A stretch of 64,000 nucleotides of DNA from Aquarana catesbeiana (taxonomy: Eukaryota; Chordata; Amphibia; Anura; Ranidae): contig NC_133328.1 in NCBI RefSeq assembly GCF_042186555.1, positions 56,901,431 to 56,965,430 of the forward strand, written 5' to 3'. The first letter of the stretch is position 1. Every line of letters begins with the position of its first letter. A program made the position numbers and the translations under genes. The notes under the pieces were generated by a model. That model did not search any database. It saw nothing but the letters and a program-made list of their open reading frames with translations, and had not been told where the DNA came from. Shown piece by piece: positions 18,684 to 30,822 of this stretch.

Positions 18684-20876
18684 GGAAGGAAGGGAAGGGA
18701 AAGGAAAGGAAAAGGAAAGGAAAAGGAAAGGAAAAGGAAAGGAAAGAAGGAAGGAAGGAAGGAAGGAAGGAAGGAAGGAAGAGGAAGGAAGGAAAAGGAA
18801 GGAAGGGGAAGGAAGGGAGGGAAGGGAAAGAAAGGAAGGAAGGGAAAGAAAGGAAGGAAGGGAAAGGAAGGAAGGAAGGGAAAGGAAGGAAGGAAGGAAG
18901 GAAGGAAGGAAGGAAGGAAGGAAGGAAGGAAGGAAGGAAGGAAGGGAAAGGAAGGAAGGAAGGGAAAGGAAGGAAGGAAGGAAGGGATGGGAAAGGGAAA
19001 GGGAAAGGGGAAGGAAGGAAGGGAAGGGAAAAGAAAGAGGGAAACGAAGGAAGGGAAGAAAGAAAGAAAAAGCAAGCAAGGGAGGGAGGAAGGAGGGGAA
19101 AGCAAGGGAGAGAGGAAGGAGGGGAAAGCAAGGGAGAGAGGAAGGAGGGGAAAGCAAGGGAAAGGAAGGGAAAAGAAAGGAAGGAAAAGAAAGGAAGGGA
19201 AAGAGAGATGGAGGTGGGGAGAAGAGGAAGAGAGATGGAGGTGGGGGAAGGAGAAGAGAGATGGAGGTGGGGGAAGGAGAAGAGAGATGGAGGTGGGGGA
19301 AGGAGAAGAGAGATGGAGGTGGGGGGAGGAGAGATGGAGGTGGGGGGGAAGGAGAAGGAGAGATGGAGGTGGGGGGGAAGGAGAAGGAGAGATGGAGGGG
19401 GGGGGGGGGGAGGAGAAGGAGAGATGGAGGGGGGGGGGGGGAGGAGAAGGAGAGATGGAGGGGGGGGGAAGGAGAAATGGGGGGGAAGGAGAAATGGAGG
19501 GGGGGGGGGAGGAGAGATGGAGGGGGGGGGGGGAGGAGAAGGAGAGATGGAGGGGGGGGGGGGGAGGAGAAGGAGAGATGGAGGGGGGGGGAAGGAGAAG
19601 GAGAGATGGAAGGGGGGGGGGGAGGAGAGAAGGAGAGGGAAGGGGAAGGGGAAGGGGAAGGGGAAGGGGAAGGGGAAGGGGAAGAGAAGAGAAGAGAAGA
19701 CAAGACAAGACAAGACAAGACAAGAGAAGACAAGACAAGACAAGACAAGACAAGACAAGAGAAGACAAGAGAAGACAAGAGAAGAGAAGAGAAGAGAAGA
19801 GAAGAGAAGAGAAGAGAAGAGAAGAGAAGAGAAAAGAGAAGAAAGAGCAAGGGAGGGAGGAAGGAGGGGAAAGCAAGGGAGGGAGGAAGGAGGGGAAAGC
19901 AAGGGAGGGAGGAAGGAGGGGAAAGCAAGGGAGGGAGGAAGGAGGGGAAAGCAAGGGAAAGAAAGGAAGGAAGGAGGGAAAGAAAGGAAGAGGGATGGAG
20001 GTGGGGGAAGAGGAAGAGAGATGGAGGGGGGGGAGAGGAAGAGAGATGGAGGGGGGGGAGAGGAAGAGAGATGGAGGGGGGGGAGAGGAAGAGAGATGGA
20101 GGGGGGAGAGGAAGAGAGATGGAGGGGGGGGAGAGGAAGAGAGATGGAGGGGGGGGAGAGGAAGAGAGATGGAGGGGGGGGAGAGGAAGAGAGATGGAGG
20201 GGGGGGAGAGGAAGAGAGATGGAGGGGGGGGAGAGGAAGAGAGATGGAGGGGGGGGAGAGGAAGAGAGATGGAGGGGGGAGAGGAAGAGAGATGGAGGGG
20301 GGAGAGGAAGAGAGATGGAGGGGGGGAGAGGAAGAGAGATGGAGGGGGGAGAGGAAGAGAGATGGAGGGGGGGGAGAGGAAGAGAGATGGAGGGGGGGGA
20401 GAGGAAGAGAGATGGAGGGGGGGGAGAGGAAGAGAGATGGAGGGGGGAGAGGAAGAGAGATGGAGGGGGGGAGAGGAAGAGAGATGGAGGGGGGGAGAGG
20501 CAGAGAGATGGAGGGGGGAGAGGAAGAGAGATGGAGGGGGGAGAGGAAGAGAGATGGAGGGGGGAGAGGAAGAGAGATGGAGGGGGGAGAGGGAAAGGAG
20601 GGGAGGAATGGGAAGAGAAAGGGAAAGACTAAGGGAGAAAGAAAGAAGCAGGGGAAGAGAAGGAGGAAGAAAGGAAAGGAAAGGGAAGAAAGGAAAGGAA
20701 AGGAAAGGAAAGGAAAGGAAAGGAAAGGAAAGGAAAGGGAAGAAAGGAAAGGAAAGGGAAGAAAGGAAAGGAAAGGGAAGAAAGGAAAGGAAAGCAAAGG
20801 AAAGCAAAGGAAAGCAGGAAGGATAAGAAGGAGGGATAGAGGGAGGAAGGAAGAGGGAGAGAGAAGGGGGAGGGGA
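18684..20876 (+). repeat. 2.2-kb homopurine satellite tract
   Basis: The plus strand is almost wholly A and G. Blocks in order: GGAA repeats (18684-19070), a unit of about 27 bp AGGGAGGGAGGAAGGAGGGG (to 19160), GAGATGGAGGTGGGGG-type units (19205-19630), GGGGAA repeats (19636-19680), AAGAC/AAGAG pentamers (19681-19850), the 27-bp unit again (19850-19960), a 24-bp array (20008-20592) and GGAAA repeats (20640-20820). The same order of 27-bp then 24-bp type units occurs twice. Very long open frames on both strands are artefacts. Confidence 0.97.
20008..20592 (+). repeat. Array of about 25 units of 24 bp
   Basis: The unit is GAGATGGAGG, five to seven more G, then AGAGGAAGA. Length variation is almost only in the G run, which suggests slippage. 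One unit has GGCAGAGAG instead of GGAAGAGAG. Confidence 0.93.
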
Positions 20877-21471
20877 TTCATACTCCTCTGTTTCCTGCAA
20901 AAAAAATTACCAGTACCTACTTACAAACAGCACAGACATGGAAGGCTAACAGGGTGCTATTTAAAAGGCCTGAACAGCTAACTGTTAGGATACAGATACG
21001 ATGTATAAATATATATTTATAAACCTCTACAAATCACTAAGTGGTGTACCGCACACCCTCTCTGCACCACGTAGGTGCCATTAAGGCTTCATGTACACGG
21101 GATGTTTTTACAACCTCTCCTGAACGATTTAACTTGACAGATAGTAACCACGTTTAAAACGTCTGTTTTGCCGCGTTTACACAAAAAAAAAAAACTGATA
21201 TCGCCGTTTTACTAACCTGACAGCTTATTATTCTAAATAGGAAACCTTCATTTTGTTTGCAAATATTAAAGATTCTAACTACCAGCAAGAATGAGTCCTT
21301 ACATTTAAAGAGCACCTGTCATTTCAGATCATGGCAGCGTCTGTTCGTAGCATCCACTCACCTGCTGCTGCCACATCACCAGTTGTCCCATTAAAGCGAA
21401 TAGGACTGTCAGTGAGTCAACAGCGGGTCAGAGGAGAAGCCGCTGCAGGACAGAGATGATAGTTGCTCTTT
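20877..21471. other. Intronic sequence up to the LINE target site
   Basis: No gene or clear repeat is recognised. Fragment 21305-21470 (AAAGAGCACCTGTCATTTCAG) resembles the type of dispersed repeat seen elsewhere in such genomes. The LINE target duplication begins at 21472. Confidence 0.4.
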
Positions 21472-21607
21472 AAAAATTACGATTTGGGGGGGCGTGGCCG
21501 GGATGTTGGACTGAGCAGACATGCCTCACTGAGCTCTGCTGGAGAAAAATCCGACCATATATCCGTAGCTGGGATAGACACATTATAATTGGTCTGACAG
21601 CCCTTGT

Positions 21608-22489
21608 ATGCCTTCAAGAACGCCCGGGGGCCCGAAACGGGGCAAAAAGCTTAAATTTCCCCCTGACATAGCGGCGGAGAAGATTCCGGCTCCAGACCTG
21701 CGGCCTATACCAGCGCGCCTCAGCAACATGGCGTCACAGACGGAGCGCGAGGAGACTACTCCACCGGGCATTCCTGAGGTGATGGCGGCTATTTCCCTAT
21801 GCCAGACGGCGCTTACGACTAAAATAGAAGAGGTGCAGTTGGACGTAGGGCTGCTGAGGCAAGATTTAGATAAAATCCGCACTAGGATTACAGAGGTGGA
21901 GCAGAGGGTTGGAGATAAGGAGGACGTAGTGACCGACCATACGGCCTCCATTAGAACACTTCAAAACAAGGTGAAGGCGCTGGAGTATCGGGCAGAGGAT
22001 GCCGAAAATCGTAGCAGAAGAAACAATCTTCGGATTGTTGGGCTCCCTGAAGGGGCTGAGGGGCGCAATCCCACTGCCTTCACTGAAGATCTGCTGCGAT
22101 CGGTTCTCCCTGCAGCGCACCTGTCCCCGTTCTTCACGGTGGAGCGAGCCCACTGAGTCCCGCCGAGACCCGGACCAGAAGGGACACCTCCACGCACGCT
22201 AATCCTACGTCTGCTAAACTACAGAGATAGAGATGAGCTTCTGAGAGCGGCCCGAGCAGCAGGTGACATCCCCTACCGCAATGTGAAATTGATGCTGTTC
22301 CCGGATTACACGATGGAGACACAAAGGCAGCGTCGATCCTTTGATGCGGTGAAAGCAGCTCTTAGAGCCAAGGCGATCCGATACAGTATCCTGTTTCCCG
22401 CTAAGCTCCGTGTAGTGGATGGAGAAACGGTACGGATTTTCACCAGCCCTAAAGATGCTAATGCCTGGCTTGAAACCCTCCCTCCCTAA
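21608..22489 (+). pseudogene. LINE ORF1 (L1-type RNA-binding protein), one premature stop
   Basis: The frame codes about 293 residues if the TGA at 22154-22156 is ignored. Residues about 60-130 form a coiled coil (QLDVGLLRQDLDKIRTRITE and onward), followed by ENRSRRNNLRIVGLPEG, the start of the RRM domain of L1 ORF1 proteins. After the stop comes a C-terminal domain with LLNYRDRDELLRAAR, typical of the family. The stop lies between VERAH and VPPRPGP. A CGA to TGA change at a CpG would explain it. Such proteins form trimers that coat LINE RNA (family knowledge). No other break was seen. The start was chosen as the first ATG of the frame, upstream of the coiled coil. Confidence 0.9.
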
Positions 22490-23283
22490 ACCTTCAGATG
22501 TGTGGGCCTGAGTCTCCCCCTGTAATTTTAGCATGTTCCCTCTTCTGCTGACTACCTTCTGCAACAAGCATTGTCGGAACTCCTGCACAAAGAGGCACAG
22601 ACGCTATCCGGTTTTGTTTCCATCAGATGCTCCTGTATGCATGCATAGAGTTTCAGGCTCAGTGACCCCTGTATTTCTAAGCCCCTATATAAGTTGTTAA
22701 TGCTGTCCATGCTCCTTCATGGGATATACCCTCAAAGGACGACCCCATACAGCAACATGCCACATGTGCCTTGCCATAACTTTGATGCCGTTCTGGAACA
22801 TACTGTGTTCACCACATGTGTCAGCTCTCCAGCAACTCACTATAGTGAGGTTTTTCATTTTACACTTTTTTTTTTCTCTACTATTTTTTGTTTTTATTTC
22901 TGTTGTCAATTTTCTATTTTTGGTATGCTCTAATCGGGTGCACGCTCCCCGATACCAAATTCTTTATATTTGGGACTCATAGTTTGTTCGGGAATATGTG
23001 TCCCTTGAAGTTGGAGGGTGCACGGGGTGGGGGGGGGGTTGGATGACCGTTGTCATCACCAAGTTATATGTTATGCTTAATATATGGTCTCAGATGTGCT
23101 TGGTTGGTCATGGTGCTCTCATTGTTGTGCTTCCTGTGTGGTGGTCCGGGGGGGTGGAGTCCCCGCTCCCTGTTGGTTTAGCGTGCCCTGGGCTCGAATG
23201 GGAGGTGGGCGGCTGCGCTCCCTCGGATGGGCCCCGCAGGTCGCAACACTCAGGTATCCTTCAATTCTGGTTACACAAAAAGT

Positions 23284-26200
23284 ATGGCTGATTTTACAGT
23301 GTTGTCCTGGAATGTTAGGGGCCTTAACTCAGCAATCAAGAGGTCCCTGGTGCATAAATATATAAGGCAGTATAGCCCCAAAATATGTATCCTGCAGGAA
23401 ACCCACTTAATAGGAGCCAGGGTGTGGGGTTAAAGAGAGCCTGGGTCTCTGCCCATTATCACGCCTCTTATTCCAACTATGCCAGAGGGGTGAGTGTTTT
23501 GATACACAGATCCCTCTCCTTTCAATTAGTAGATGTTAAGACTGATCCAGGGGGCAGGTATGTCCTAATACATGCATTAATAGCTGGTTCTCCATACATA
23601 ATTGTAGGGGTATACCTGCCTCCTCCTGCTGATATTACCCTGCTTCACACATTGATGCACACTGTTGTCCAATATGATGTTAGTAAAGTGCTGATGGTGG
23701 GCGACTTTAATCAGGTAATGTCAGATGATTTAGATAGACTCCGACCCTCTTCCTCCACTGGTGGAGGCCTGTCCCACTGGGCGTCCTCTTTTCATTTCCA
23801 CCCCTCAGATGCTCAATTTACTTGCTTATCCACCACTTTTCAGACGCTGTTGCGTATAGATATGGCCTTTGCCTCGACAGAGATGCTTGGAGAGACGGTG
23901 TCCACAGAGATTCTCTCGCGAGGCATCTCGGACCATGCTCCATTACTAATCACGGTCCGGGCGGCCCCTCCTGGGGGCCTGAGATTGTGGAGATTGTCCA
24001 AATATTGGATAATGGACCCAGAGATCCAGGAGGAGATGCCGGAGGAGCTGTGCACCTTTTGGTTGACCAATGCTGACTCATCCGGACCACTCATATTATG
24101 GGACACATTTAAGGCGTGGTTGAGAGGTCAATATATTAAGAAAATTGCAAATAAAAAGAGGATATTGGTGCAGTCCCTTGGGCAGTTAGAAACACAGGCC
24201 CGAGAAACAGAACAAGTATATGTTACCACCCCGAACTCTAATAATTATATCATTTGGCAACACACCCTCAGAGAACTAGCGCTGCTGAGAGTGGACCTTA
24301 CTAAAAAGTCCATGCTAGCCTGTGCCCAAAGAGTTTTTGAATACGGAGACAAGAATGGCCGACTTTTGGCCTGGTTAGCAAAGGGACAGTTTGCAGCGAC
24401 GCACGTGGGTAGGCTAAGGGATACAGATGGTGCTCCACTGACCACCCCTAGGGAAATTAGTAATAGATTTTTAAAATTCTATCAGCAATTATACGCTACT
24501 AGGGTAAACTATACAACAACCGACCTCTCTGATTATTTGGACCTCATACCGTTACCTGAACTGGACTTAGACCAAAGAAAGGCCCTTGATAAGGACATAA
24601 CCCTGGAGGAGGTTCAAAGAGCCATGAGTTGCATGCAGGCAGGAAAAGCACCTGGCCCAGACGGTATCCCCATAGAGTTCTATTCACAGCAGCAGGAGCT
24701 GCTGGCCCCCAGATTGACCTCTCTCCTATCACAGTTTTATGATCTTGGCTCCCTTCCAGAGTCTATGTCGGAGGCGGTGGTGGTGTTGGTGCCCAAACCC
24801 GGTAGGGACCCTGAGGAATGCGCTTCCTTTAGGCCCATATCTCTCATCAATGCAGATGCCAAATTACTGGCCAAAATTCTGGCTCTTAGATTAGCCACAG
24901 TGATTGAAGACCTAATTCACCAAGACCAGACGGGGTTCATGCCGGGGAAGGGCACCGATATCAATATACGTAGGCTTTTTGTCAATCTTGATACAGCACA
25001 TGACAACGTAGGCACTAGAGTCATTGCTTCCCTAGACGCGGAGAAAGCCTTCGACTCCGTGGAATGGGGCTTTCTATGGGAGGTATTAAAAAGATTTGGA
25101 TTTGGCCCAAAATTTTTAAATTGGATTGGCTTACTATATAACTCGCCCAGGGCCAGGATCCGTGTTAATGACACCCTATCTGACTATTTTCTCCTCCAGA
25201 GGGGCACGAGACAGGGATGCCCGCTATCGCCCGGTCTCTTTGCCCTGGCCCTTGAGCCACTAGCTGTCCTGATCCGTGAATCGGAGGCTGTGAAGGGGTT
25301 TAGGGTTGGCCCTCTGGAGGAGAAAATCTCTTTATATGCAGATGATGCATTACTGTACCTCAACGACGCTGGTCCCTCGTTACAAGCAGCACTGGAGATT
25401 TTTAATAAATATGGGGGGTTCTCCGGAGTCAAAATAAACTGGTCCAAATCGGTCATTTTCCCTGTAGACCCTAAGGCCCGGGACGAGATGCCACTAACTC
25501 CATTAATGTGGGTGGAGGAATTTAAGTACCTGGGGATAGTGGTGTCCAGGGATCTCCAAGACTTCCGTCGTCTTAATGTCCAGCCTATTATCACTAAACT
25601 TAAGGAGCACTGCATCAAATGGAGGGAATTACCACTCAATTTGTTAGGACGCATCAATATAATTAAAATGCTTTACCTACCCAGATTTAATTATGTATTT
25701 AGGAACTGCCCTGTGTGGCTCCCTAGCTCACTATTTAAAGACCTAGATGGATATATTGGGTCATTTTTATGGAAGGGATCTTCCCCCAGATTAGCTAGGT
25801 CAACTCTACAGCTCCCGGTCCATTGTGGGGGCCTCGCATTACCAAACCTTTTAACCTACTACTGGGCAGCGGTACTGGTTACCATGCGATGGTGGTTTGA
25901 ACAATCCAGATCTAATGCCGCCACATGCCTAGAGGCGGCTATCATAGGCTCCTTTAAGGAGCTAGGAAATTTAGCTTATAGGGGTTCCTCGGCCTACTCT
26001 CTGCTCCCAGGACCCACCAGGACGACCCTAAAGGTATGGGCAGAAGGAGATTTTTGCGCCCATGTCACTACTCCCCCTTTACACCACTTTGGGGGAACCC
26101 ATCCCTCCATCACTTTAGATCCATACCTGACCCACAGTTATGGGCCAGATTTGGAGTTAAGGTCCTCAGGGATGTTATTCACTCAGGGACATTGCTTTCC

Positions 26201-26809
26201 TTTCAGGACTTAGTTGAGAAATTTGGGCTCCCTGGTAATATGATATTCAGATATTATCAGCTGCGGCATGCAGCTAGAGCTCAATTTCCCACTCCTATAC
26301 ACCTTAAACCAGACCCTATTGAGGAAACGCTAGCTCATGAAACCCTTAAAAAGACCCTTTCCACTCTGTACCTCGCTCTGATTGAAACTGACTCACCTAA
26401 GATGCATTCACTGTGGACCAAATGGCAGACTGATATTCCCAGTTTGGATAGGGAGACTTGGGAAGAATGCTTTGAAGATGGGTCCAAGTTACTAATTTCA
26501 TCTAGAGACAGGTTGCTACACACCATATTCTTACACCGGGTATATTACACCCCACAGAGACTGCACCAGATTTATCCTAATAGATCGCCAAATTGTAATA
26601 GATGTCAATCCCCAGACAGCACATATCTACATATGTTCTGGACATGTCCTCTCATTGTGAAGTTCTGGGCAGCCGTTTTTGAAAGCATTAATATCCGCCT
26701 ACAGTTAACGCTGCCGATATCCTCCGAGCTGGCCCTCTTGGGCATCCATGATGATGACCAGAGACCTAGATATACGAAGATACTAATCTCCTTACTGCTG
26801 TTTTACGCC
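23284..26809 (+). pseudogene. LINE ORF2 (endonuclease and reverse transcriptase), two frameshifts, 3' truncated
   Basis: It starts MADFTVLSWNVRGLN, the N-terminus of an AP-like endonuclease, with further motifs LQETHL, VGDFNQV and SDHAPLLI. The reverse transcriptase follows: KAPGPDGIPIEFY, LVPKPGRDPEECASFRPIS, DQTGFMPGKGT, SLDAEKAFDSVEW, GTRQGCPLSPGLFALALEP, and the active site LYADDALLYL near 25340. A Cys/His cluster, CNRCQSPDSTYLHMFWTC, is near 26600. Frameshifts lie near 23428, in a G run, and near 26040; the reading continues cleanly in a new frame after each. The protein is cut off at 26809, shortly after KILISLLLFYA. GTRQGCPLSP and the domain order fit the L1 group rather than CR1 or L2. 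Confidence 0.95.
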
Positions 26810-26823
26810 AAAAATTACGATTT

Positions 26824-27155
26824 AAATCAAGTTGATTGTAGACAGTACAACTTTTGCGCAAACCAATCAATATACGCTTATTGAGATTTAAAAAAAAAAA
26901 TTTATTGGATAGGTCTTGTCAGGTTTTTTTGTTTAAATAAAAAAAAAAAAACAAAAAAAAAAAAATGTAAAAAAAAAAAAAAAACGCAGAGGTCATCAAA
27001 TACCACCAAAAGAAAGCTCTATTTATCAGAAAAAAAGGACATAAATGTTATTTGGGTACAGCGATGCGCAAATTGTCAGTTAATGTAACGCCATGCCGTA
27101 TCGCAAAAATGGCCTGGTCATGAAGGAGTGTAAACCTTCCGGAGCTGAAGTGATT
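26824..27155 (+). repeat. Dispersed repeat (AATCAATATACGCTTATTG family), LINE-interrupted copy
   Basis: It contains TTTTGCGCAAACCAATCAAT, CCACCAAAAGAAAGCTCTAT, TTTGGGTACAGCGATGCG and GGCCTGGTCATGAAGG. The same order of words occurs at 48054-48412 and partly at 58910-59095, and reversed at 60005-60130. The LINE inserted at or beside its left part. Class unknown. Confidence 0.8.
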
Positions 27156-28270
27156 AAAAATAAATAATGACCCTGACCCAAACACTAACCCTGGCATTGA
27201 CATAGAACAAACTATGATCCAAAGTATTTTTTTAATTATTATAAAAAAAATGTTCCCATCTCTGCAAGGACAGAGTGATACAATGTATCTCTTTCGTACA
27301 TTCACAAAGACAGGAAACACGGGGGCGGGCTTGACAGTGACTGATAACTAATAGCCAATCAAAGGCTATCACAACAATCAGGTAACCCAGAATTAGCCGT
27401 TCTGGGTCCCGATCGTTAGAACGAGTCCCGGGGCTCTCGGTGAGACCCCAGTCTCTGTGCTGGGAACGTGCAGACACGTGCGCTTCCAGCACAAAAAGGG
27501 AGATATGCAAATATGCGGCCCCACAGCCCAGTCCAGTGGGGCTGCGTATTTGAGTACGGTCGGCGTGAATGGGTTAAACTCAAAGCTGCGTGGGGTCTGG
27601 GTGCAGCGTTCAAGGTTTTACTGAGGTTGCACCGATCCAGAGGCACCTTTTCTATTGTTGTATTAGAAGAGAGTGAAGAGTTGATTAACAAATTTGAAGA
27701 GGAAATACTAAACTAGTTACATTAAGATGCCTTAAGCACACTGGGAGTCAAAAATGCCAAATTTTAAAAGGGGTCCAACTTTGTTTTTTCTGCCTCTAAA
27801 CACCCCTCTGTGTTATCCTACGTGTCCATTCACACAGTCATTTTCAGGCATTTAGAGGCAGAATAAAAACCAAATCCCCCCCAAAAAAATAAATAAAAAA
27901 AATAAATAAATAAAAAACCACATCACTCGAGCATTCAGGAGAGGAGAGTTTGGGCAGAAAAGAACCTCTTGACGTGCCAAAACGCCGCATTTAGTGCTCG
28001 AGGGGTCATTCATTTCAATTGCCAAAATATTAGAGTTCCTCCACTCTGGATCAAGGAGCACACTTGGACAGCAGCATTGTCAGTCTGGGGTGTGTTCAAT
28101 GTATTAGCAGGTTCAGATACACTAACAAATTGAAGACAAACTCCAGCTAACACTTTATTCGCAGTTACAGCAAACTTTCATTTTAGTTTTGGGAAAAAAG
28201 GTTTTACATAAATAAATAAAAGCTGATCATTTTAACTACCGCTGTCAGTGTTGAATGGTTTGTCTCATCC
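27156..28270. other. Dispersed repeats, no gene
   Basis: The part 27300-27580 is GC-rich (CTCGGTGAGACCCC, GCAAATATGCGGCC) and ends with GAATGGGTTAA, probably the continuation of the preceding repeat family. The part 27720-28060 has AGGCATTTAGAGGCAGAATAAAAACC and A-rich tracts and looks like an undelimited MITE. Confidence 0.45.
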
Positions 28271-28278
28271 CTGTAGTT

Positions 28279-28465
28279 CAGTGGTTCTCAACCTCAGTCC
28301 TCAAGTACCCCCCCAACAGGCCATGTTTGCAGATTTTCCTTTACCTTGCACAGGTGCTTTAAATCAGACTCAATGGCTTGGCATTTTGGACAGCTATTTT
28401 ATCAAAGAGAAATTCCCAAAACATGCCCTGTTGGGGGTGCTTGAGGACAGGGTTGAGAACCACTG
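28279..28465. mobile_element. Short hAT (Charlie-like) MITE
   Basis: The ends are CAGTGGTTCTCAACC and GGTTGAGAACCACTG, exact inverses. CTGTAGTT (28271-28278) and ATGTAGTT (28466-28473) are a 7-of-8 duplication. It is 187 bp with extended inverse similarity (CCTCAAGTACCCCC against GGGGGTGCTTGAGG). Confidence 0.93.
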
Positions 28466-28514
28466 ATGTAGTTTTTCAAAAGAACAAGCTCTCCTGGAAA
28501 TGTATCAACAGACT

Positions 28515-28775
28515 TAGAGCCGGTTCACACGGGGGCGACTTGTCAGGCGACCTAGCCACCTGACAAGTCGCCTCCCGTTCTGTACAATGGAACCGTTCTA
28601 ATCGGAGCGACGCAAGTCGCTCCGACTTAGAAGAAAGGTTCCTGTACTACTTTGGGGGTGACTTGCATAGACTTCTATACAGAAGTCGTCTTGCAAGTCG
28701 CCGCGGCAGTCGTGTGCAGGTCGCCTCGGTGAGGCGACCTGCAAGTCGTGCCGCTTCTAATGTGAACCGGGGCTT
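28515..28775. mobile_element. MITE with GCCGGTTCACA ends
   Basis: The left TAGAGCCGGTTCACACG is roughly inverse to the right TGTGAACCGGGGCTTA. The interior repeats GCGACTTG/CAAGTCGC words in both orientations, with a local hairpin TTGTCAGGCGACC near 28538. Confidence 0.82.
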
Positions 28776-30379
28776 ACTGGACAGATCACTAGATGAAAAT
28801 AGAAGATAGAAAACCTAAAACTATTGCAGCCATCACATTTAGGAATTGGTAAACTTAAATAGAATAAATGTTAGCTTTTAGGTTTAATACAGCTGTAACC
28901 TTCAATCTGGGGAATTAACTTCCTGAGCCATTATATTGGTGTAGTAAACTGTCAGGAGTGGCGAGTGCCACATTAACTACGCAGATACTGTAGATCTTTT
29001 TCAGGTCTATTTGTGCCACTCACACCAGTTTATGTTTTAGAATGAAATAACCACTAGTGCAGGTCTGCCCCTAATTAGCAGAGGGAATATGGCAGTTTTC
29101 CATATAGAAAATTGCTTCAGATTCTCACCAGGTGTGACCTTGTCATATGAGCTGTCAGTAGACAGCTAATATCCCTCTCCCTGCCCGTGCAGCGATGACA
29201 CTGCACAAGCAGGGTCTGCTGGGTTAACAATCCTCCTCCTCCCTTCCCAGATGAGCAGAGAGATCAGAGCATGCAGCTCCAGCTCTCCGTTGTCTATGCT
29301 GCCTGTCACAGGTGCAGCAAAACAGAGAACTGACTGATTCTAACAAAAGGGGATTATTCATATTCCGCTTTTTGGTAAAGGTGAAATAACCCTAAAAAAA
29401 AAAAACCACACCACAGCAAAACTGTCATCTTAGTCTTTGTTTGATCTTCAGTTGCCATGGTTCTGCATATGTGATTAGCTAGGACACCAGATATTTGAGG
29501 GCTTGAAAGTCCAGTTGAGAGCTGACACTGGCAACCTTGACAGTCACCACCAGAGGCATGCCATAAATGGAAAATCAGTGGGTTTAGTTCTACTATAGTC
29601 TATATAGGGTGGTAGACAGGTGTGAGCACTGCAGTAGTTAGTTTTCTCTGTCAAGAATCTACCCAAAAAATTGTTCCTGCTTCTCCACAACACTTTCCAC
29701 TTCCTCCACAGGAAAAGAAATAGGTCCACACAATAAATGGATGCTGAAATTGCTGATAATGGACCTCTAAAAATGTACTAGATGTAACTTCTGAGCTGCT
29801 GATCTCCCATCTCAAAAGTACACAGATAACGTCCACAATTTTTTTCAAACGTCAAGAAACGGTTTGGTTTATACAGTGACATGAGTTTTCAAAACGAAAT
29901 TGTCCGATGGCAAAATACAGGGACCAATTAATGTAAATTCCAGGGTTTTTTGTTTTTTTTGCAGAGTTATATTGGTTTAGCTTGGCCCTAAATTATTATA
30001 CATATTCCATACCTGGCTGACCCCTGCAGTAGCGGAGAATTGATGTAGTATCGACTTGTCTTCCAGATCCTGTGCCGAGCAGTGGCCTTGCTGCATCTTA
30101 ACTACATGGGGTCACCCGCTCATCACTGGAGCAGTTCATAGAAGACCTTGTATTTTTTAGAGAACAAAGCATTCTCTGAATGGGTTAAATCAATATCCCC
30201 ACCTAGTCCAATCAGAGACCACTTTACACTCGATGAAAAAATGAAAAAGCAGTCTCGGAATACCACCCATAAGAAATACAAAAGACAGTGAGGATCACTG
30301 TAGTAGTGGTGGCCACTCCAGTGATTCTCAGCTTCCACATGGGTGGCCAGGTATAGACTATGTATACTTACATTGTGCC
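28776..30379. other. Intronic sequence with dispersed repeats
   Basis: The part 29420-29560 (ACTGTCATCTTAGTC, TTGCCATGGTTCTG, CCAGTTGAGAGCTG) matches 53150-53280. The part 30050-30350 (CATGGGGTCACCCGC, AGTCCAATCAGAGACC) resembles 50290-50520. Neither has recognised ends or proteins. No exon is seen. Confidence 0.45.
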
Positions 30380-30822
30380 CTTAAAGTGGAACTTCACCAA
30401 AAGGGAAAGTCTTGTTTTCCTCCTCTCTCGCAGGTACTCGATTTCGATGGGTACCCACTCAGACTTCCGGGAAGGATCATCCTGGCAATCTGAGTTGAAG
30501 TTCGCCCCTTCACAGGTCCCAGGAGACTGCAGGACCATTCACTGGGTGCAGAGCGGCCAGGCATGCAGTGGACAGCCAACTGTGAAGCCACAAGGAGTCA
30601 CAGTTGGCTGCCAACAGTTAAGGTGCCGGCGCCTGCACCCAAAAACCGGCAATGAGCCGAGTCGGGTGAGGACATCGCTGAATCCTGGGACAGGTAAGTG
30701 TGTGTTTTTTAAAAGTCAGCAGCTATAGTATTTGTAGCTGCTGACTTTTACATTTTTGTTTACATGGTGAACATTCGCTTTAAGTCTGGGACATGTGTTC
30801 ATGGCTTCATGGTGAACATTCG
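30380..30822 (+). repeat. GC-rich dispersed repeat (GGGACAGGTAAGTGT family)
   Basis: It starts TAAAGTGGAACTTCACC and has ACATCGCTGAATCCTGGGAC, then a hairpin GTCAGCAGCT/AGCTGCTGAC. Copies occur at 53340-53720 (reverse) and 57365-57840, each with the same hairpin next to the same GGACAGGTAAGTG phrase. Confidence 0.75.

Larger units (their letters stand above)
21486..26809 (+). mobile_element. L1-clade LINE with 14-bp target duplication, 5' complete, 3' truncated
   Basis: AAAAATTACGATTT flanks the element exactly, at 21472-21485 and 26810-26823. The 5' end begins with a G run and GCGTGGCCGGG. ORF1 (21608) and ORF2 (23284) are in L1 order, with a spacer of about 800 bp. The insert ends inside the ORF2 C-terminal region, without a 3' UTR or a clear poly-A tail. 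Only three disabling changes were noticed in 5.3 kb, so the insertion is fairly young. The sequence after 26823 is an unrelated dispersed repeat. Confidence 0.93.

Noticed and set aside
18665..20981. Six very long open frames of 430-741 codons on both strands
   Set aside because: All are translations of purine-only tandem repeats without stops because stop codons need T in the right phase; they overlap on both strands and give only E/G/K/R or F/L/P/S residues.
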